DNA from: Alitta virens
Lineage: Eukaryota > Annelida > Polychaeta > Phyllodocida > Nereididae
Direction: 5' to 3'
DNA: 64,000 nt
NCBI GenBank assembly: GCA_932294295.1
Contig: OW028575.1
Coordinates: 41,822,753-41,886,752, forward strand
Each line of letters opens with the position of its first letter. Position 1 is the stretch's first letter. The notes beneath the pieces were generated by a model. That model did no database searches and was not told where the DNA came from. It was given only the letters and a program-made list of their open reading frames with translations. The position numbers were made by a program, and so were the translations under genes. This document shows positions 46,959-59,200 of the stretch, in pieces.

Positions 46959-49082
46959 TCAAATGGTCCGTTGGATCACCCATCTTGATTTTATGTTGTG
47001 GGACAAGGGGGTTTCTTGTGCGTTGATTTCAATGTTCAGTTTGGGTTTTTGTTGGGTACTGTATGCTGAATCTGCAGGAGACTGAGTGAATGCTGTCATT
47101 TCCTCAGTGGCTGAGGTGACAATTTTGCTTGTTGGGATAACTTCTGAAAATCCACAGAAAGAATGTGGTTAGTTAATTTATTCGAACATTTCAGTCAGTG
47201 CAAGTTATATTTGTGTAAAAAACGACGAAGTAAAAAGCACAAAAAAAACGTTTTATCTACCTGGACTGATGTAATTGACACCTATGAATGATCCTTGCCA
47301 ATTTGAAGCAACAGCCTGGAATTAAATAAGTTTAATATTTATTTATTATAAGAATCTCGACGACATGTGCACAATTACTATATGTAAATTATATGATAAT
47401 TTGAAAGTTTGCATAGAGTCCAGACGTATCTAGATTGCATAAAGGCTTATCTTAGATATTTCTGGATTTTTCAAAAGGTAGTAGCATAGAGAAACCTTTG
47501 TTTTTATGAAATCAGTTATTGTTTCAACAAACTTGAATCACTATGTCTCGTATTATCTAGATTAAACAATCCTTTAAAAAAGTTTTATAGGCCTACTGCA
47601 AAGGGTTTTTTATTTGTCAATTATGTGGACTTACAGCTTAACTCCAGTTAATGTAAATTCAGGATTACCACTGGCTAGGGCAGTCTACATGGTTCCAATG
47701 GCAGTGCTAGATTGATATGGCGTCCTTTAGTTTTCAAGTCTACAAGTTCTATTGGCCCTAGAAACTTTTTTATGATGAAAAATAGCTAAATGTTAAGGCT
47801 TGGAATATACACCATGTTTTTGTACTAGACCTAAATCTATAGAACACCTTAAACTAACATATCTTACTTCTGTCATCAGGTTCAAAAATATTTGAGGGAT
47901 GGGAAAAGTTTCATCATCACTTTTTGTGCATGACCATATAAGGTAGTTCTGTAGCTCTGTTGCTCTATGACCAGTTACAGCTGATTTTAGCCAAAACTTT
48001 GGTTACCACATGTGCGAAATGCACAAATTAACATTTTATACATAAGTGAATCGATAACCATAGTATTTTCACTGCAATAAAACAAGCTACTACAACATGA
48101 AAATGAGGTCAAACAGTTACCATGGAAACTGGGTCAAATTTGTTCAAAATCACCTACTATTAACATATCAAGTGAATTAGGTCAATATCTGCTTTGATCT
48201 CAGTCTTAAAGTCTAGTTCCTTCACAGTTCCTTGAAAATTAGGTCGAACGGCATCGAAACTGGGTTAAATTTGTTCAAAATCATGTAGCATGACCTACTA
48301 ACATATAAAGTGAAATTAAGTCAATATCTGCTTTAATGTCAGAGTTAAAGTCCAGTTCCTTCAGAGTTCCTTGAAAATGATGTCAAACCATCAGCAACAT
48401 GACTGGGTCAAATTTATTCAAAATCATGTGATATAAGTCGTTATAAGTTTTCTAAAATTTTCTGTGAGATCACAGGCTCCTTCCAGCAGAGCTGGCATAT
48501 CTAGACATAGTATTTATTATGTAAATACTTATTACAACTTAGCTAGACTTACCAAGTGGTGGGATTGGGTGTATGCTGTCAATTGCTGTCCAGGTAGGCC
48601 ATTTGATGAAGGCAAGGAGGCTGTATGGAAGAATAAATGAATCTCTAGTACTATATAAGATACTACCATTGGTAATAATTATACTATTTCATTCAATTGA
48701 TAGCCCAATGTATTGTGAATATATAGTTGTGTATAATGTTTGTAATTGTAGTTTACAGATATACACTACACAGTTCGTGTGTATAATCATGGAATATATA
48801 AGCTATATATCATCTGGAACCATCTAAGAATTTACGATTGACAATCCAGAATGATAGAGAATGACTGTATCCGTGGACGTTATACAAAGTACTGTTTGTT
48901 GCAATTTCTGCTCTAGGTGCTCTGTCTGACCGATGCATGATAAGAAGCTATTAGGTTGAAAGAACAAAAAAAGTATTACAAGTATAGATATTACCTTCAG
49001 CTAAGTAGGCAACCCCGACATAGGACCTGCTTGCCTGGGTCATTGGACCTCTCAATGCAGAGATAGTGCGCATCAATGCCAT
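46959..49082 (-). CDS. small four-exon gene, unknown 131-aa protein
   Basis: Exons 48,995-49,082, 48,553-48,620, 47,261-47,315 and 46,959-47,143 (stop included) join with correct GT-AG borders and matching phases (1, 0, 1) into one 131-codon frame. The ATG has G at -3 and +4. A TATA box lies 73 bases upstream of the ATG and an AATAAA lies after the stop. The first 28 residues (starting MALMRTISALRGP) have four Arg and no acidic residue, like a mitochondrial presequence, though this is inference. The rest is Ser/Thr/Gln-rich with VASNWQGSFIGVNYISPE in the middle. I recognise no family. No exon exceeds 62 codons, so length-based ORF calling would miss it. It converges on the kinase gene. Confidence 0.65.
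47630..47756. repeat. fold-back repeat family A, copy 5 (degenerate)
   Basis: It retains TTACAGCTTAACTCCAG, TCAGGATTACCACTGGCTA, GGCGTCCT and TTTTCAAGTCTA in family order but is much eroded. It lies in an intron of the small minus-strand gene. Confidence 0.55.
48102..48435. repeat. tandem repeat, about 135-bp unit, 2.5 copies
   Basis: Units starting near 48,102, 48,235 and 48,373 share AAATTTGTTCAAAATCA, GTCAATATCTGCTTT, and AGTTCCTTCA(C/G)AGTTCC. The third copy is partial. It is non-coding, within intron 2 of the small gene. Confidence 0.85.
48478..48545. repeat. family D hairpin element, partial second copy
   Basis: CTCCTTCCAGCAGAGCTGGC, then ATATCTAGACATAGTATTTA, match the left arm of 24,638-24,723. 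The right arm is eroded (TAGCTAGACTTACC). It reaches close to the exon 2 donor of the small gene at 48,553. Confidence 0.75.
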
Positions 49083-49154
49083 GACCTTTCTGAATTGAAG
49101 AGCCAAATGGACCTGCCAGCACCCAAGACCAACTGGCACTTTCACTGATGGCAC

Positions 49155-49162
49155 CTTTTATA
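49155..49162 (-). promoter_or_regulatory. TATA box of the small gene
   Basis: TATAAAAG on the minus strand, 73 bases upstream of the ATG at 49,082, predicts a start site near 49,125-49,130 and a short 5' UTR. Confidence 0.5.
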
Positions 49163-49613
49163 TTCGTGCAAAGATTATCGGTCGATGACCTGTTACCCTT
49201 TTTTTTTTCGTGTAATCATCTGAAGTTGAGATAATGCTCACTCTTTAAGCGCACAGAGGAAAGTACTTTGCAGTTTTGAAATGCGTGTTCTATCGATTGA
49301 TAGACTATTTTATGACATGAAAGATAATGACCCGTACTTGAAGTCACAATTGGTTTTTTCATTAATCACAAAAGATTGCACATATTTTTCGTTTGAAATC
49401 TATATGCTTACTACATGGGATGTACTACATGTTTCATGAAATGCAATTTAAATGCAGCCACCTTTCACACATCACAAGTATTTTCTACGAGCCATCGGCC
49501 TATATATAATGTGAATATTTTGAAGGACCTCTGAATTCTGTAAATCCTCATTTTGGTGTTTGATTCTTAAGAGATAGCTGCAGCTGCATTCAGATAATCT
49601 TGCAGCAGCAAGG

Positions 49614-49759
49614 GTAGCCCGAGAAATCTGATTTTCGCCTAGCTTTTATTTATTATCTGATATTTTATGAGCTTTATTAATATGGCAGCTCACTATAAAC
49701 GTCACAATATGAATAAGAGCCGACAGAGGCATGTGGGCAGTCAAAGTTTCTCGGGCTAC
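49614..49759. repeat. inverted repeat GTAGCCCGAGAAA
   Basis: GTAGCCCGAGAAA (49,614-49,626) is perfectly inverted at 49,747-49,759. An outer AGCTGCAGCTGC-type segment at about 49,575 recurs as GCTAGCTGCAGCTGG near 49,830. It is probably a small fold-back element. Confidence 0.65.
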
Positions 49760-50234
49760 ATAAATTTATGCAATTACAGCTATTATAGTAGCCTAGAAAT
49801 AGCTGCAAAGAATCTTTCAACTGCAAGGGCTAGCTGCAGCTGGTAGAATAAAAACTTTGAAAACACAAACAAAAAACAACAGATCAAATTCCTTGAAAAG
49901 TAAACTTCGTGATATTTACATTTCAGTAATAAATCAACGGGCCTTAAAATCGTTGCAACCAACATTAAAAAGTGAAGAGTAGGGCCCAACAGCTATGTGG
50001 GCTAATTGCATTATGTTTATGTTAATATATTTAGAGGCAAGAAAAGTAATTATTATCAGATACCAATCATCAATGTCGTTATCAACTTAATAGATAACAT
50101 GCTTTCACTATTCTTAGTGTCAATGTCTCATGACATCTGAGATAGTGAAGGGAAAAAAATTGGAACTCTGAAAAATACGATTGATAATGTACCTGCTTGA
50201 CATCAGCTCATTCTCTTATTAGACATTTAAACGC

Positions 50235-50840
50235 TTATTGTGATGTATGGTGCCCTATTATGGTCAGTGTCCTAATATGGTCAGTTTCAATTATTGCTCC
50301 CTAGTTTCATCTGCTGAACAGTTGCACCACTGAACCAGCTTTTTTAAATTAAAAATGTGTCCTTTCAGTTCGCAAGGTTATTCATGGTTTGATTTTGTAC
50401 AAAATAACCCAAAAAAAACAGAGAGTGCATGAAACCATGTCGGCCATCAAGGTTTCTCTTCTCAACTAAAGCTTAAAATGTTGCTTAGCTGGATTCCAAA
50501 TTTACAAGAAATTGCTTTCTTTTGAGAGTTTAGTTCATCTATTTCACATCAGAGGCTAGTTTACTGGGGGAGAAGTCATTTGTTTCAATACAAATCACAC
50601 ATAAAACAGTGACCATAATAGGGCCTCTTTGGCGACCATAATATGACACCGGCGTCTTAATATGAGGTTACTTGTTCTAACAAGCTGTATTTTTTCATGT
50701 TTTAAGAAATATTTAATTATTTTCAATGATTTTGTTAAATAATATACTTAACAATCGAGTTTTTTGGGAACATGGGAAGTGTGCGAGACTTTTATTGATA
50801 GCTCTCCTAAGCAAATGTCTGACCATAATATGGCACCTTA
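50235..50840. repeat. 0.6-kb TIR element with repeated CCATAATA motifs
   Basis: The left end ATGTATGGTGCCCTATTATG continues into GTCAG. It is mirrored at the right end by CTGACCATAATATGGCACCT. Three further GACCATAAT(A/T)-type motifs lie inside (near 50,262, 50,612 and 50,633). No ORF of note. Confidence 0.7.
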
Positions 50841-52009
50841 CATTATTGCATGATACAATGTATCACTGATTGATGATTTAAAGCTTAGTAAAGACCAGGC
50901 GCTAGAGGTATACCTTGTCAGATGATAAGTGGGGTCTAAAGATATACTAAGAAAATTCTTTAAAAAAAAAGAAAGAATAAATATATGGCAATGTGAGAGA
51001 AATGGCAATGTTTAATTTTCCATTGTGAAATAGAATGAATGCAAATACAATAACATAATTTATCAGGATAGTAGAAATTTGGACAAAATATCTTTTGTTC
51101 GTCTGACTTTATTTACAAAATAATTACATAATATATGCAGTCTTAAGATTTCATATATATCTTTTAAAGAGATTCTTCAAACTGTTAAAACATTTATGTA
51201 TGTTACAGATCCAAATCTATCAGTCTGGTATTTGATCTAATCTCTCTCAGAGATTAGAGAGACTCCTAATGTAGGCCTATAGCTCATTCGACAGAGTGTT
51301 TGGACCTTAGATTAAAGGTGCTGCATTAACCACTAATTTAACATTGGCCTTTACCAGTTTACCCCCATCCCCCCTAGTGTGTCACACGTTGCCTTTCCGT
51401 CGTATAAGTCAATGCGTGGGACACTTGTCAAGTGGTAAAGTAATAGTCCATTTTGTAATAATATATTCCAAAACAATGTGTAGAAAAAAGTTATTTTCAT
51501 AAGTGAGAATTTCAGGGGGAGGGGATGATTGCATTGATCAGTGAAGGTGCTCTTGATAGTGTCTAAATTAAGTGGAAAATCAGAAGGCATGAATGATTGA
51601 TGTATTCATGAACTAATATGCATTTTCCTCCACAGAGTCACTCCAATATAATTCTACATCCAAAAATATTTTTAAAAATCCAAAAATAATAGATTTAGGC
51701 AATACCACTGCTAATCTTTTAAGCAAACTGTCAATTTTTCGGAAGACCACTTGTCTTAAGCAAGGAAAAGTGCTGCCATCTATAATGCAGCTGAAGTATC
51801 TGCAGGGACCATACATTTTAGGTGGACGGATTTACCCTCCACATGGACAGAACTGGACTCTATATACTTTAAAAATGAATTTATTGATTTTTCCAGAAAT
51901 AAACCTGCAATCAACTAATATTTTTCATATAATAGTGTAATATATGCTATCTATCTGCATCTCCTCAGTTTTGACTTTTAGCGTAGGTATAGGCCTACAC
52001 TCCCTTGTG

Positions 52010-52054
52010 TGACGTCATTACCAAAAGTGGACACTCCTTGACTCTATGACGTCA
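52010..52054. promoter_or_regulatory. two perfect CRE palindromes
   Basis: TGACGTCA occurs at 52,010-52,017 and 52,047-52,054, flanked as TGTGACGTCATT and CTATGACGTCACAA, so the pair is roughly mirror-arranged. TGACGTCA is the CREB/ATF site. The same octamer also occurs in the local repeats, so it may be repeat-derived and not a promoter. Confidence 0.4.
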
Positions 52055-53148
52055 CAAACAAAGGATGGCAGTTCATATTTTTCATGGGTGCTGCTGCCAC
52101 CAAACTCCCGCTATTCTACACAAATGTTCTAATTGTGCCAGAACTTCAAACTTATAGAAAAGTGAGATTATTTATTATTTCATATTATGTGGACGCCAAA
52201 TATGGTCATAAATTTGGGTCCGCTATACTGCACTAATAGGCTACCTCAACATTAGAAGTGGTTAAGTTCAACGATTTGCGACTTTGACCTAATCTTTGAG
52301 TTCACAGGGTCCATCATTCTCATTAAAATGATAACAGATATTTTGATTTTGCATCATGCGCAACCAACGGCCTTAGGAAGACCTTGGATGAGTTCAAAGA
52401 TGGTGACCTTGACATATTTTATAGGTCACAGGTCAAGTATATTAGAATTCAGATGAACAAGATAAAGGTGAGTGACCTAGCTTGAAGGTCACAGAGGTCA
52501 ATATTCATCGGAAACTTCAGACATATGATGCCAGGATCAGGCAACTAATTCGGTTTGAGCCTTGCTGATTTTGCAAGTTCATGTGGGAGTCATGACTCAG
52601 TGACGTGTATGATGTCATCACAAGAACCCCAAAACAGGTAAACTGCCGATATCTGTGCATGACAGGCCCCAGCTAGGTTTCACGTGCCTTTCACCGTATT
52701 TTTGCTATTTCTGCTCGGGGAGCTTGTTGATGTGGATGCGTGTCGCCTCCTGGCAGACTTGAACCCATGGGGATCGTTTGGATTTAACAAATACATAGTA
52801 CTTATCGTGAAGATTTTTGCGGAGAGCATTGACTGCTGTCTTGCAGCAATGTCCACTGATTTCAGGTAGGTCTTGGGCCATCAGAATGGGACATTTTTTA
52901 ATCTGACTAATGTTTCCATTACGTAGGCCTACATAATGTTATCAGAAGGAGCTAGCATCACGATTGCCGCCCTAATAGAAAAGCTACCCAGTTAAAGAAA
53001 TCGAATCCAGAGTTACTTGATAATTGACACATCAAGGTGGCAGCTGTCATTGCCTTTTATTTTCAAGGCTATTCTTACTCTATCTTTGGCTTCTATGAAG
53101 GTATTGTATTGACAATACATGGTAAAAAAAAGCAACAGAGACTTGCAA

Positions 53149-53154
53149 TTTATT
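53149..53154 (-). terminator. poly(A) signal candidate of the diflavin reductase gene
   Basis: AATAAA on the minus strand lies 80 bases past the stop codon at 53,234. A second AATAAA lies at 53,056-53,061. Confidence 0.5.
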
Positions 53155-53233
53155 GCTTACATGTATGCATCACACAAGGTTGGTTTATACACATCCTACA
53201 AATACATAAATAATATATCAATTTTAGATCATA

Positions 53234-56200
53234 TCATGTCACCCAGACATCTTTCTGATATCTGTGAGCTCTCTCCATCTCTTGCAAATAAGTGGCCGCA
53301 TCTTGAGAATTACATTTTTTGTGCTGTTGAATTATGCTGCAAAACGCCTGGTGGACATCATGGGCCATGTGCTTGGCATCCCCGCATATGTAGATATGAG
53401 CACCTTCCTGGCAATATAGCAGAAAATAACACATCAATGACAATACAATGATTTAAAGTAAACATTATCTTTATAGTGCAGCCACACAAGTCTTATAATA
53501 TATAAGTCTTATAATATATATATAGAGAGCACGCTATTATGGCCACCTCCCACCTAGAAGTAGGCCTATACCTACATGTATGGAATTCTTGATCTGCAAG
53601 TACTACATGTCTTCTTGTCAATGTAATAACTTCAAATGTGACTTCACTTAAACATCATGACTGGTAAGTATTCTGACTTGACAATATATATATGACCGAA
53701 CAACGCTGTGCACATTTTAACTTGGAGGAGGATTCAGTTCTCACCACTCAAATAACTTTGGCTGAATATGGCAAAAACATCATAGGTAGGCAAGATTAAG
53801 ACAAACCTTTTCAATGAGTTTGTATATCTGATCACAATCTTCTTCGATCAAGTGCTGTACATAGACCTTTTGCTTTTGGTCCCTTGAAAATGCGACTCTT
53901 AACCGAATAACACCCCTTGACGCCAAGTCCTCTATAGATAAAAGAAATATGCAAATGTACATTTGATTGTGAATAGAAATGCAAAAAATTACCATGTTGT
54001 ATGTTTCAAGACAATATATGAATACAAGCCACAAATGTATGCGCATAAATTAAACTTGAATTAAAAGCTAAAATGTTATATGATGTTTACATGATAAAAA
54101 CATGAAAGTATGTATCTAAAGCCTATAACAACTGCTAAAGGACGTACAAAAACTGCTGGAGTGACCCAACTGAGTGCAACTGAGACATAGGAACATTCTT
54201 TATCCAGTGTATGATACGACTTAGTAACCGCAACTGCAGCAGTCTGCTCGAACATCGTGAATGTCTGGCCATATCTGTTTGTCGGATCGAATGACTTACA
54301 CGATATAGTTTATGGACAAGATCATTACAAAGTGACATAGCATTTGAGCTAAAGAGCAGCTGCCCACTAGCCAGGTGCTAGTAGGCGAGGTAGTTGTGGG
54401 ATATAATATACAGCTGCATGGGTGGCATAAATAAAGCTTGAGGCGGTGATCAGTTCCTCTGAAATTCTTTTGTCCTTTCATGTCCTGAACACTCTGTGAA
54501 CTAATTCTGAATTACAGGTATACTAACTGGTGTTATATTTTAGGAGGCGAGTGTGAAAGCTTGCACTGATTTAGACTAAAAAAATAAAACTAACGCCTTC
54601 ATGCGGAGAGCTGAGTCATAATGGAACAAATACATACACACACATGCAAAAAAAAAAAGAAAAAAAAAAGAAAAGAAAAAGAAAAAAAAAAAGAGTGGAC
54701 ACAAAATGTATATCTATACCCCTCTGAAACTCTGATTATTATTATTTTTAGAAGGGTCAATATTACATATAGTATATAATAATGCAGTTTCTGGGCTTAC
54801 GTTAATGAAAGAGTTTTCTAAATGGCTAAAACTAGAAATAGACAATTTTTTTTTTTTTTGGGCTGGAATACTACATTTTATAACTTAAACTGCCTTTCAT
54901 TTCTGAATTGTTGTTGTTGAACATTGTTCTAAGCTCACCGAGTTCTTGTTGATAAAGGAAATCCCTGTTCTTGTTTCGGCATCCGAAGTACAATAGATTT
55001 AACCCACTCTTGGTTTTGTCACCTGCAATCACCAGTCATATGATCGTAGAAAAGCACTTTGACATTGGTCTACAAGTGTCATTGAACAAATAAAATTATT
55101 TCATTCCCTGAGTAATGTCTGGGCTAAATCACACCTTCGAAATCAGGTTCAATTGGAGGTGTTAAAATTGCAACTTCCATGCGTGATTAAGGATATTTCA
55201 CCTCAAGAATACAATTACAGTGATACTAAAAAATAAAATATTGGTATGTTTTGTCACCCAAGGAATAGTAATTAAAAGATGGACAGAAATCTTATCAGCG
55301 AATTTCACCTAACTTTGATATGTCTCAAGAACAACTGTGATCAAACTGCCTAATAATTAGGCTGTGACAGAGAAGCTTAAGGATTATTTGTGGATCAAAA
55401 TTAGTTCAGACGTGGGCTATAATAAAAGGAAATATCTTGCATGTAATGAGAGACTCTTGTATCATCATATCATTATATAGTTGAGTGCCCAAAAAGGATA
55501 TACTCATCACTTACTTCTCTCTTGTATAAAAGCCCTAAAAGGAGCAATGCCTGTCCCGGGTCCCACCATTATAATGGGTATCATGGGATTTTCAGGAAGT
55601 CTGAAGTCTGGGTTGGGACCCACAAAGACGGGACACTTGTCCCCCTGCATCATACGATCCTGGAGAAAAGTGGTGCAGACCCCAGTTCTAGGAAGGTCCA
55701 GCAGACTGTACCTGACCACTGCAGCGGTCACACAAGCTGTGTTTGGGTCCTAAACATATTTGAATAAACATATACAATTTAATTGCTGACTTTCAATAGT
55801 TTTTTAAAATTGTAAATCTAAATTGGACATCAGGTTTGAAAGTTTTGGAATTCCAAAGCGGTTAATTTATGGCCGCAGGCTTAGAAACCCTTCCCTGGTT
55901 ACAGGTCAGTTAATTATCAATTATATCGAACAGTTTCACAGGTCATTGACCTTTTCTTAATCAATGCACACACTGTAGCAACAAAATATTCCTCCTGATC
56001 CTATTTATATCATCCCCCTAAAACCCCTTAAATTCCAATTCCTGCTTCTCATTCAATGGTCTTCATCATACTCTTTAATAGATCATGTATAAATATTCTG
56101 TCTCATTGTCTTTTAAGCTGCTAAAAATCTTAATGTACTGGAGTTATTTCATATTGTTTGCATATCATACTTTTAATGGCGACGATGAAATGGAATAGTA

Positions 56201-59200
56201 TCTTGGCTGGAGAGGTCGCATTGTTTGCAACATGTCCTGAGGTTTCAGTCTCTGTGTTGTTTTTGGAAAAGTGTGCAAGACATCAGCCACTTCATGGCCG
56301 GACAAGAATTCCTCCAGTTTGTGGTTTTGCTCATCTTCCACCTGATAAGACATTAGTCTCACATTTTTTAATGCTTTCACAAGAAATGTTAATGAAGAAA
56401 AATATCAGAAAGCCGCATCTTTATCAAGCAACTTTCAAAGTATTCTGAAAAAATAAGTTATAATTTTCCAATAAGATTAAAAGGAAACTCTGGGTCACTT
56501 TTGGTGCATGTTTTACACTTTATGAGTTAAAAACAAATAAAATACGTTTTATAACATGCCTGATGATGTACTAATAATATACCAATACATATAATACATA
56601 TAATATACTATAATATACTAATAATAATATAGCAAACCACTATTAACAAATCACACTGAGAATAGAAATAACTTACAACATTGAGAAGAGAGTCTAACAT
56701 CGACTTTTCTTCAGGCACAAGAGCAAGTGATCTCAACTTCTCTAGCAGAACAACTCGAACAGCTTTTAAGTCATAGTAATGTGCCAAGCAAATTCTCAGT
56801 GGTATCTGGATATCTAAAATAATTAAGACATAACCATTTAATAATTGTCGTTTGTCCGTTTAATTTAATCATGTTTTTTAGTGACTTTTAAACTCAATTT
56901 TTTTTTTACATTTACAACTTAGTGAAATTTACATTGTATCAAGTAAGATGAATGTTGAGTATTATGAGGAGAGAACACAGTAAGAGTGGTATAAGGTGAA
57001 ACCAGAAATAAGAAAAGTCAATAAAGTACCAATCAGATAGCAAAAAAGAATATTGCAGTGATCCTCCCCCCTTCCCAATAAGTGTGGGGGGGGGGGGGGT
57101 TCCCCCCCCTAATACATTGACGCCCCTGTCTCCTTACCAGGTACAGGATGGTAAGCCCAGTGAGGTGTTGCTACATCCTCATGACTTCCTAATAACTTCA
57201 TCAACCTGTCCACATCTCCTAGACAGTTGGTTGGATATATTCCCAATGAATCGCCTGTAGAAATAACCAGCTTAATACATGCAATTGCAATTGAGATGAA
57301 TGGGGCTGAATCCCTGTGCCAAGCACAAGTGCAATTGCAGTCCTGTGACTCCTCTCATGTTTAAGTGTGATATTACAGTTGATTTCAGAGACAAACTGCA
57401 GAGGACGTCATGTGAACCCAGGACTCCAATTGGTTAAGGTTGTCCTCCAGTCAGTGGGAGTCCTGGAATCACATGATATCATCTGGAGTTTTATTTCCCA
57501 GTCTGTGAGTTCTGCTGTAAAAGACATTGCATGAAGAATCAATTATAGCGACAGATAATTAATTATAAAACAAAATGCTCATGAAGAAGTAGACCAAATA
57601 TCTGACTTCATGGTTCATCAAGAATATTCATACAAATCTGAATCAGGCCTAATCTCTCGATATTTTAATCCAGCATTCCCATAATATTGTAAATTGTGAT
57701 TTCCTATATAAATTAAACTTCAAATAATTTTTTCAAAATTGTGCATATGAACAGAATTAAAAATCCTTATGTATGTTTACCATTGAATAGAATAATTGAT
57801 AATCCTGACTGACTATATATGATTTACTGTATCATGCATCTACTCCTACTACTCTAATACATCAGGAGGCTCGACATGGGACTCCTGGAGACAGCTAGAC
57901 AGACAGCTTGGCTATACATGGATACTGAGATTAGCTTTTTGCACACAGACAACTTGACACATATAGGCCCAACCTTAACTCAGCGTCTGTCGGGGTTGAC
58001 TTAAGTAGCAGGTAGCACAGTTTACCAGCAATCTGTCTAGCTTCTCTTTGACGAGCAGTTTTAATGAATAAAACGTAACGTTCCTGGAAAAAACAGTGGT
58101 AACTGTTTTGAAGCAGTAATCTGCAAAAAAAAAAGCTTTCAAACCTGATGTCCAAGAGAGGCCACTGTCAGTGAGATCAAATTCACAGTGAATGGTTTCT
58201 TTGTCATTTTCAGATACAGCTTCGGTAAGGTCATATTTTGTCTAAAAATAAAATATAAAAGGAAGTCAGCTAAAAACAAAATATTCATATTAGTCTAATA
58301 CTTTCGAAAGGGTCAATTACGATTCATGGCAAGTTTCAGAAACTTCAATAACAAATTGTTCCCAACAACCAACAGTTATTTGTCACTTTTTTAATCGTTT
58401 ATCACAACGTACCCCACTGAGGTTAATTACCTCAAATTTCTTTAAAAAAAGGCAAGATTCTAATTTCCTTTATAGCCAAGTTAAGCACCTTCAACGTTGC
58501 CACATATGGTGATGAGCGAGATACACCCCCTTCCTCACTACCCGGCTCAGGCAGTTCCAAATAATCGTCTCTGATTTCTAAGTTGAGTTTCACAAGACTA
58601 GAGACACATGACTCTATCCAAGCATCTATTTTTAAGCAGTCCTCCTGGTCGACATCCACTCTGTCCACAGCACAGTTTGCTCCTGAGGCTAAAAACCTGA
58701 AGTAGGGAAATTAAACTAATTTTACTTCAATGTCCATCATATTCATTAAGAATCTTCCAGAGAAACTTTAGTAGACACCAAATTATATTAGTGTCATCTG
58801 TACTAACGTGCATTCCACTGCACATAGCCCTGTGTTGGTCACTTTTTCTAGGGCTTCATCCCATTGACCCAAATACAAGCATTACCACCCTTGGAACGAG
58901 GCCAAGCAAAAGGCATCCAAAAAATAATAATTCATTCAAAGATTGCAACTAAAATATATTTTACCAACTAGTTTATATTTCTACTTGGTTTACTTATCCG
59001 AATTAAATTTAGTTTAACCACAAAAAAATGTGATCAAGTGAATGGACGTACCTCTCATACAAGGTTTTCCCAGCTCTACAATAGTAAGGGTAATTGGAAT
59101 CACCGAGAGCCAGAACAGAAAAATTTAGGTGATTTAGATCAATTTGCATTCCTTCCATGTGTTCGAAGAAACCCCTTGCTTCTGTGGGAGGAACACCTTA

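Larger units (their letters stand above)
49163..53148. other. intergenic region with repeats, no confident gene
   Basis: I see no gene with consistent splicing. The stretch holds an inverted repeat (49,614-49,759), a TIR element (50,235-50,840), paired CRE palindromes (52,010-52,054) and a short segment open on both strands at 52,684-52,869. That segment has a plus-strand donor CAG|GTAGGT but no convincing acceptor. Confidence 0.5.
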
